The translations under genes and the position numbers were made by a program. A stretch of DNA of 19,739 nucleotides from Labilibaculum sp041595635 (GTDB lineage: Bacteria > Bacteroidota > Bacteroidia > Bacteroidales > Marinifilaceae): the NCBI RefSeq assembly GCF_041595635.1, contig NZ_JBFHJW010000070.1, positions 1-19,739 on the forward strand. The letters are read 5' to 3'. This document shows, piece by piece, positions 15,114 to 19,739 of this stretch. The stretch's first letter is position 1. Each line of letters begins with the position of its first letter. The notes under the pieces were generated by a model. That model ran no database searches. It saw only the letters and a program-made list of their open reading frames with translations, and had not been told where the DNA came from.

Positions 15114-15182
15114 CGTCATGCTGAACTTGTTTCAGCATGACAACATCAACATTTACGATCATTCTGGATGACATCCGCGTAA
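15114..15182. repeat. Dispersed repeat and fragments between the GIY-YIG pseudogene and the SLBB gene
   Basis: 'cgtcatgctgaacttgtttc' continues into 'agcatgac' at 15114-15141, a short hairpin with TCATGCTGA / TCAGCATGA arms. A worn fragment with 'attctggatgac' (15161-15172) and an ATCCGCGTAAT word (15173-15183) follow, ending 10 bp before the SLBB stop codon. Confidence 0.75.
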
Positions 15183-15192
15183 TCTTTCACTT

Positions 15193-17622
15193 TTAATTCA
15201 CAGCAACTGCAATGGCTGTAATAAGCGCCGCAAAGGTAGACGCGATGGCCAACCATTTACTAGCATTGGCTGCCTTGTCGACCTCTGGTTTTTTCGGAAC
15301 AATAATTTCACAACCTGGCTCTACTTTAGGGTAGTGACGAGCGAATAAACCTGACTTGGTAGCCTCTGTGGTTCCATTGGCATACAAAACGTATACTTTT
15401 CCTTTTTTTGCCGATTGTGCAAAGCCTCCACTATTGAAGATGTATTCTTTCAATTTTTTCTTTGTGGTGTATGTATGGGCAACAGGACTCAAAACAGCTC
15501 CCGACACCATTACCGTTTCCATTTTGGAAGGAACAAAAATCTGATCGCCGGCATGCACTTCCAAATCTCCTCCTTGTCCGGGATGAGCTAAGATATCTGC
15601 CAAGTCGATACCAACAATCTGATACTCTTCCCTATCTACATCCTCCTTCTTCATGGTTGAATCCTGAGCTACCAAAGCAAGCTTAGCCTGATATTCCACT
15701 TCACTCAAAACAATTTTTCGTCGTAAAGAAGCACCTCTCACATAAGCTTCCGGACTCACACCCCCAGCTCGATTGATGATATCCGAAATTTTCTCATCTT
15801 TACGAGAGATTCCAAAATCTCCTGCAAACAAAACCTCTCCCTGCAAGCTAACCACTCCCTGAGGACGGTAACCAGGTGCTCGGCGAACATAAACTTTATC
15901 GAAAGGTTTCAGTTCAAAGCTCTCCGTTTCCGCATCGAATTTCAAATCTCTATCCAATGAAAATTGGTAGGTATGAAGCAATGAATTTGTCAGCTTACTA
16001 ATTTCATTTTCATCTAAAACACGGCTCACCTCAATTCCTGAAACTTCAGCATTTTCCTTGAAACCGCCCGCCTGAAAAACTAGATCCCCAATTTTTAGCT
16101 TGTCGGCCCATGCGTAAGTACCCGGAAATTGAACTTCTCCCACAATTTCCACCGTACGTGCTTCGCGCATATCAAATTTCGAAGAAATCTGAATGCGATC
16201 CTCCTTTTGCAAGGCAATATCATAAGAACCATTTAGCATATCAACAAGAGAAAAAGAAATTGCTTTCAAGCTCATGTCTTTCATTTTACGGGTAATCACC
16301 CCACGCTCCATAAAGGCTTCCTCTTTCAATCCATCAGCCTCTTTTATCAAATCGGAAAGCATTAGATTTTCAGTCAACTCGTAGTTGCCAGGGCGATAAA
16401 CAGCACCTCCAATACTGACCCTGTTCTCGAAACGCTCACTTAGTGCACCAGCAACAAGGGAATCTCCATTCATAAATTGCACCTGAGAGAATTGATCTGC
16501 GGGAACATCCTTAAAACTTAGAGTTCTCGTATTGTTGCGATACAGCTCCAAACGATGAGTATATGCTCTATCGGTAAAACCTCCTGCATAACGCAAAAGA
16601 TCAGCAACCGTTTCGTCTTTTTTCGCTTCGAATAAACCCGTGCGTTTGAATTCACCAGCTATTTTTACCCTATTTAAATAGGGACGAACCAATATTACAT
16701 CCTGGTCGCGCAATTGTATGTTATTTTGTGTATTGCCATCAATCAAATAGACATACACATCTATACTTGTGAGCAATTTGCCATCACGCAATACATCTAT
16801 GGCTCTAAAAGATCCATTCTCATTGGGTCCACCAGCCAAATACAAAGCATTAAAAGCTGATGCTGTGGCCGGAAGGGAATAGGTTCCAGGCAAATTCACC
16901 TCTCCAATTACATTCACCTTCACTCCTTTTAAACTTCCCATGCTGATATCAACGAAGGTATTGGGGCGATCTCCACTCATTCCATTGTAAATAGAGATCA
17001 ATCGGTTTTTTATTTTTTCTTTAGCCTCGCCAAATGCGATACCATATACGTAAACAGGCCCCAAATCGGGAATGGAAATGGAACCACTTTTCTGAACGCT
17101 TAGCTGATATGTTTGTTGGGAAGCTCCGTAAACTGCAATATTTACCTCATCACCTATTCCTAAGGAGTAGGACTCAGAAACCGGCACGCTTGTACTGGGC
17201 TCAAAACTAAGATTTTCAGAATTAAAAAAATGATAGCCAAATGTGTTTCGGTTTTTTGCACTGGCATCCACAACTTCTTTCGTAGAAACCTGAACCTCAT
17301 CACTCAAGCTTTCTTCATTCGCTCCCGAATCGGAATTTGTAGCAGCGGTAGTCCTCGCACCACTTTTATAAGCATTAATCTTCGCTACCATCTGATCGAT
17401 CTGGGTCTGTGAAGCACCTCGGGCGCGTGCTAAACTTATGGCCTCTTCCAAACTCATACCGTTGGCATCCATTTTGGCAATAATTTTCTCAATTTGAGCA
17501 TCGCTCATTGCCTCTACATTTACACTGGAAGCACTGACATTTGAACTTTGAGAGCTTGCCGTTCCCAAAAACAAAAACGAAAACAAAACAAGCAGTAACA
17601 TTTTTTTCATCGACCCAATCAT
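15193..17622 (-). CDS. SLBB-domain polysaccharide export protein (Wza-like outer-membrane channel)
   Basis: This 809-residue protein is predicted to form the outer-membrane export channel. It has a signal peptide at the N-terminus (hydrophobic core about residues 8-20, cleavage near 'TASSQS'); a start at Met5 (17610) is equally possible. A helical segment at 40-88 follows ('MSDAQIEKIIAKM', 'ARARGASQTQIDQMVAKI'), a two-copy motif common in Bacteroidota export proteins. The Poly_export domain is at about 150-232 ('YSLGIGDEVNIAVYG'). Six SLBB-type units come next, opening near 236 (VNVIGEVNLPGTY), 319, 405, 492, 594 and 716, and a C-terminal hydrophobic helix ends in 'AAN/VAVN'-like residues. 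The classical Wza is about 380 residues with fewer SLBB units, so this is the long Bacteroidota form. No lipobox Cys is seen. It is the first gene of the leftward cluster. Confidence 0.93.
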   Translation of the reverse strand: MIGSMKKMLLLVLFSFLFLGTASSQSSNVSASSVNVEAMSDAQIEKIIAKMDANGMSLEEAISLARARGASQTQIDQMVAKINAYKSGARTTAATNSDSGANEESLSDEVQVSTKEVVDASAKNRNTFGYHFFNSENLSFEPSTSVPVSESYSLGIGDEVNIAVYGASQQTYQLSVQKSGSISIPDLGPVYVYGIAFGEAKEKIKNRLISIYNGMSGDRPNTFVDISMGSLKGVKVNVIGEVNLPGTYSLPATASAFNALYLAGGPNENGSFRAIDVLRDGKLLTSIDVYVYLIDGNTQNNIQLRDQDVILVRPYLNRVKIAGEFKRTGLFEAKKDETVADLLRYAGGFTDRAYTHRLELYRNNTRTLSFKDVPADQFSQVQFMNGDSLVAGALSERFENRVSIGGAVYRPGNYELTENLMLSDLIKEADGLKEEAFMERGVITRKMKDMSLKAISFSLVDMLNGSYDIALQKEDRIQISSKFDMREARTVEIVGEVQFPGTYAWADKLKIGDLVFQAGGFKENAEVSGIEVSRVLDENEISKLTNSLLHTYQFSLDRDLKFDAETESFELKPFDKVYVRRAPGYRPQGVVSLQGEVLFAGDFGISRKDEKISDIINRAGGVSPEAYVRGASLRRKIVLSEVEYQAKLALVAQDSTMKKEDVDREEYQIVGIDLADILAHPGQGGDLEVHAGDQIFVPSKMETVMVSGAVLSPVAHTYTTKKKLKEYIFNSGGFAQSAKKGKVYVLYANGTTEATKSGLFARHYPKVEPGCEIIVPKKPEVDKAANASKWLAIASTFAALITAIAVAVN

Positions 17623-17732
17623 AATTTCAATAACATTTCACGTGTGTGTGTTTCTCCTGTCTTTTAACCTATATTCACTTAAAGAGTGATAAAACACCTT
17701 TTTGACAAGACAAAAGAAAAATTTTTGCTGTG

Positions 17733-17740
17733 CAAAAATA
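17733..17740 (-). promoter_or_regulatory. Candidate -7 element for the SLBB-led operon
   Basis: On the minus strand 17740-17733 reads TATTTTTG, matching TAnnTTTG. It would start transcription near 17727 and leave a leader of about 100 nt before the SLBB ATG. I find no TTG or TTTG at the proper -33 spacing, so only the -7 half is supported. Confidence 0.35.
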
Positions 17741-18166
17741 AGGAACCATTCCTCAATTCCCTAATTTTTTCCTCAATTACTTCTCTACTGTAACAAAATC
17801 AACAAGCTACATCAAAGCGGCCACAATATTAGTCTTTTTTAGTCATTCCACCTCCTGCCAAATGTGTCAAGTTAATCTGACTATTCCTCTTCTTCCCCAA
17901 GCCACCTGGCAAAGAGGAAAAAACAATCTAAAAATTCAGAAAGAAGAAAAACCATAGGTAAATATCATTTTATTGATGATTAAAACCCATTTTCACTCAA
18001 CAAAAGAAGAAAAAAAACAAAAACACGTCTAAAATTTCATCCCTGTAAAAATAATTCCGTACTTTCGTAAGGAGAAAATTCTTTTTGCATCGAAAAAAAC
18101 CACTAATTTATGACCTCTTCTATTAACTTGGCATATTTGACAGGCCAAAAGTAAAATGATTAATTG
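17741..18166. other. Divergent intergenic region between the export gene and the wecA-like gene
   Basis: About 590 bp separate the two divergent genes. It holds the two candidate -7 elements (17733-17740 leftward, 18167-18174 rightward) and a hairpin-forming stretch at 17884-17919. The rest is AT-rich sequence with no reading frame resembling a protein. No UpxY/NusG-type antiterminator gene and no inverted repeats bracketing a promoter (as in phase-variable Bacteroides capsule loci) are visible. Confidence 0.6.
17884..17919. other. Hairpin-forming sequence of unknown role
   Basis: TTCCTCTT (17884-17891) and AAGAGGAA (17912-17919) are perfect 8-bp complements. Between them GCC (17901-17903) can pair with GGC (17908-17910). 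It could be an RNA fold in a long leader or a remnant. It is not a good terminator, because the run of A after it would put U upstream of the hairpin on the minus strand and gives no U-tract on the plus strand. Confidence 0.4.
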
Positions 18167-18174
18167 TATCTTTG
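18167..18174 (+). promoter_or_regulatory. Candidate -7 element for the wecA-like gene
   Basis: TATCTTTG at 18167-18174 matches TAnnTTTG exactly. Transcription would begin near 18180, about 30 nt before the ATG at 18212. A TTTG at 18136-18139 is 27 nt upstream, longer than the usual -33 spacing, so the upstream half is weak. Its position, just ahead of the gene and overlapping a discarded TTG start, supports the ATG at 18212 as the true start. Confidence 0.5.
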
Positions 18175-18211
18175 CCACGCCAATTTAGCCAAAAACCTAT
18201 TTAAACACACT

Positions 18212-19300
18212 ATGTACCCATTTACACACTACTTTTACATTACGATGAGTTTTATTTTTTCCCTGCTCGTTTGCTACCGGATAATTCCAACAATCATCCA
18301 TTTGGCTCGGGAAAAAAAACTTTACGACGAACCCAACTTCAGATCCTCACATAGCACAGTAGTTCCCTCTCTTGGTGGTGTTGCCATCTTTTTGGGATTT
18401 ACTTTATCCATTCTGATTTTTAGCAATGGATACATGATTCATGAATTAAAATATATCGTTGCAGCAACCATCATCATGTTCAGCTTGGGCATTAAAGATG
18501 ATATTTTGATTATCTCACCTCGAAAAAAACTGGTTGGTCAAATTTTTGCAGCTCTGATTGTTATTGTCATGGGAGATATTCGTTTCACCAATTTCCATGG
18601 AATTCTTGGTATTCACGAATTGAACTATTTTGTAAGCGTTATTTTCTCTATTTTCGTAATTATTGTGGTAACGAATGGTTTCAATTTAATTGATGGAATT
18701 GATGGCTTAGCTTCTGGGATTAGTGCGTTGGTCACTACCTCTATGGGCGTATGGTTCTTCATTACTGGAAACTACGAATATGTGGTCTTATCAGCAAGCT
18801 TACTAGGTGCTTTACTTGCCTTTTTCAGATTCAATGTCTTCGGCAAAAGCAATAAAATATTTATGGGAGATACAGGATCTATGATTCTCGGCTTACTTAT
18901 CTCTATTCTGGTGATTCGATTCAACGAATTAAACATCTATCCAGATTTTAAATATGCCATAAAAGCTGCTCCAGCGGTATCCATAGGAATACTTGCCATT
19001 CCCCTTTTCGACACCATCCGTGTGATGTTAATTCGTATCATTCACAAGAAATCACCTTTTCAGCCAGACAAAAATCACGTGCATCACCGTATGCTAAGTC
19101 TAGGCTATAAACATGTTGCCGCTACAGCAAGAATTATGGCTGTGAATGTACTTTTTATAGCCACCGCTTTTCTTTTGAATGGACTAGGAAATGAAATCCT
19201 TTTAGCCATCATAATTAGCATGGGCATCTTCTTTTCGTGGTTACCAACCCACCTTCTGAAAAGAAAAAATCATACTAAAACTGTTTTTCAAGAAGCATAA
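18212..19300 (+). CDS. WecA-like undecaprenyl-phosphate N-acetylhexosamine-1-phosphate transferase
   Basis: This 362-residue polytopic membrane enzyme of the MraY/WecA family (glycosyl transferase family 4, PF00953) would start repeat-unit synthesis by transferring a sugar-1-phosphate, usually GlcNAc-1-P or a relative, from UDP-sugar to undecaprenyl phosphate. Motifs in order: 'RSSHSTVVPSLGGVAIF' (44-60), the Mg-binding 'GIKDD' (93-97), 'NGFNLIDGIDGLASG' (155-169), 'NKIFMGDTGSM' (214-224), and 'HVHHRML' in the last cytoplasmic loop, which points to WecA and not MraY. About eleven hydrophobic segments are present. The ATG at 18212 is chosen over an upstream TTG at 18164, which overlaps the -7 element. 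It is transcribed away from the export/assembly operon and ends in a terminator. Confidence 0.92.
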   Translation: MYPFTHYFYITMSFIFSLLVCYRIIPTIIHLAREKKLYDEPNFRSSHSTVVPSLGGVAIFLGFTLSILIFSNGYMIHELKYIVAATIIMFSLGIKDDILIISPRKKLVGQIFAALIVIVMGDIRFTNFHGILGIHELNYFVSVIFSIFVIIVVTNGFNLIDGIDGLASGISALVTTSMGVWFFITGNYEYVVLSASLLGALLAFFRFNVFGKSNKIFMGDTGSMILGLLISILVIRFNELNIYPDFKYAIKAAPAVSIGILAIPLFDTIRVMLIRIIHKKSPFQPDKNHVHHRMLSLGYKHVAATARIMAVNVLFIATAFLLNGLGNEILLAIIISMGIFFSWLPTHLLKRKNHTKTVFQEA

Positions 19301-19316
19301 AGCTTCCTCAAAATAC

Positions 19317-19350
19317 AAAAACGCTTTCGTACATTCGGAAGCGTTTTTTT
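19317..19350 (+). terminator. Intrinsic terminator of the wecA-like gene
   Basis: AAAAACGCTTTCG (19317-19329) pairs with CGGAAGCGTTTTT (19336-19348), thirteen base pairs with one G-U wobble, around a 6-nt loop. A run of seven T follows (19344-19350). It begins 16 nt after the stop codon, in the right place and direction. Confidence 0.9.
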
Positions 19351-19739
19351 GTACCCTCTTCAATAATATCTCAAACTACATTTTCCCTTCCTGGAGAAAA
19401 GTGTGCACTCTAATACCAAACTAAAAATCCGCGAAAATCATTTCTTTCCGCGTGATCATCAGCCTCTATAACTTTCTTCCTTCTCCTTAGCTTTTTTCCT
19501 TCTCCTCAAGCCGGAGAGGCTTTTCATTTTCTCCTTAATGAGAAAAGAAACAAAAGAATCAAGACGTTGACAATCGGTGACCCATCACGCATCAAAGACT
19601 ACAAAAAATAATGTTTGAAAAATGATTTGACTTTAGCTCCTTTATAATTCTTTTAGAAAATTTCAATATATTTCCCAATGAGACAAGGAATCATTCATTT
19701 TTAAAACGGATTTTTTCCTTCACGCCTTTTTCAGCTATG
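19351..19739. other. Right-end intergenic stretch, no gene seen
   Basis: About 390 bp lie between the terminator and the window edge. A pair of related pyrimidine-rich words (cttccttctccttagc and ttccttctcctcaagc, 19476-19510) leads into a small hairpin AAGCC-GGAGA-GGCTT (19508-19522). A purine-rich 'gagaaaagaaacaaaagaat' stretch (19540-19559) follows that looks like a dispersed intergenic repeat, though only one copy is in the window. The last three bases are ATG, possibly the start of a rightward gene beyond the edge, which cannot be tested here. Confidence 0.4.

Noticed and set aside
17884..17919. The hairpin was considered as a terminator.
   Set aside because: The T-run needed after the stem is absent on both strands; the A-run on the plus strand gives U upstream of the stem on the minus strand.
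18062..18071. TACTTTCG, a near match to the -7 element TAnnTTTG, considered as a promoter for the wecA-like gene.
   Set aside because: One mismatch, no -33 partner seen, and an exact match (TATCTTTG at 18167) lies much nearer to the gene.
17623..18211. A phase-variable invertible promoter, as found in Bacteroides capsule loci, was looked for.
   Set aside because: No inverted repeats bracket either candidate promoter, and no recombinase gene is in the window.

Overview
The window is an exopolysaccharide / O-antigen type biosynthesis locus from a member of the Bacteroidota. The evidence is the AT-rich DNA, TAnnTTTG-type -7 promoter elements in place of sigma70 boxes, a large multi-SLBB export protein of the Bacteroidota kind, and small GIY-YIG and GxxExxY nuclease genes lying among short dispersed repeats. 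A marine or gut Bacteroidia lineage is plausible, but the sequence alone does not fix the genus.

Layout. At the far right, an undecaprenyl-phosphate sugar-1-phosphate transferase (WecA type, 18212-19300) is read rightward and ends in a clear intrinsic terminator. Everything left of about 17.7 kb is read leftward. In order of transcription: SLBB outer-membrane export protein (17622-15193), Wzz-type chain-length regulator (14401-13268), a small GIY-YIG nuclease (13000-12704), UDP-glucose 6-dehydrogenase (12575-11133), Wzx flippase, GT2 glycosyltransferase, polysaccharide pyruvyl transferase-like protein, Wzy-like polymerase, two GT4 glycosyltransferases, a second GT2 enzyme and an extended SDR (10983-2812). 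A hairpin terminator follows at 2670-2704. Gmd (GDP-mannose 4,6-dehydratase, 2327-1167) then has its own candidate promoter. The leftmost 1.1 kb holds a GxxExxY-family protein between two different tandem repeat arrays.

How it works together. The WecA-like enzyme would load the first sugar phosphate on undecaprenyl phosphate. Four glycosyltransferases extend the repeat unit using nucleotide sugars that include UDP-GlcA (Ugd), a GDP-6-deoxyhexose precursor (Gmd) and possibly the SDR product. The pyruvyl transferase-like protein may add an acidic ketal. Wzx flips the unit, Wzy polymerises it with Wzz setting length, and the SLBB protein exports it. The 3.8-11 kb block is much more AT-rich than ugd, gmd, wzz or the export gene and its genes overlap tightly, as expected of an exchangeable serotype cassette.

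The least conventional part is the non-glycan DNA. There are two GIY-YIG loci (one intact, one broken), each bracketed at about the same positions by the same dispersed repeat family (core TCATCCTGAAC / GGATCCTTCG). There are also two GxxExxY loci (one intact, one a 3' stub), associated with ATTTGTG or ATTCGCG motif repeats. I read this as two small nuclease families each paired with its own repeat family, comparable in logic to REP elements and their RAYT enzymes. This is inference and needs genome-wide tests.
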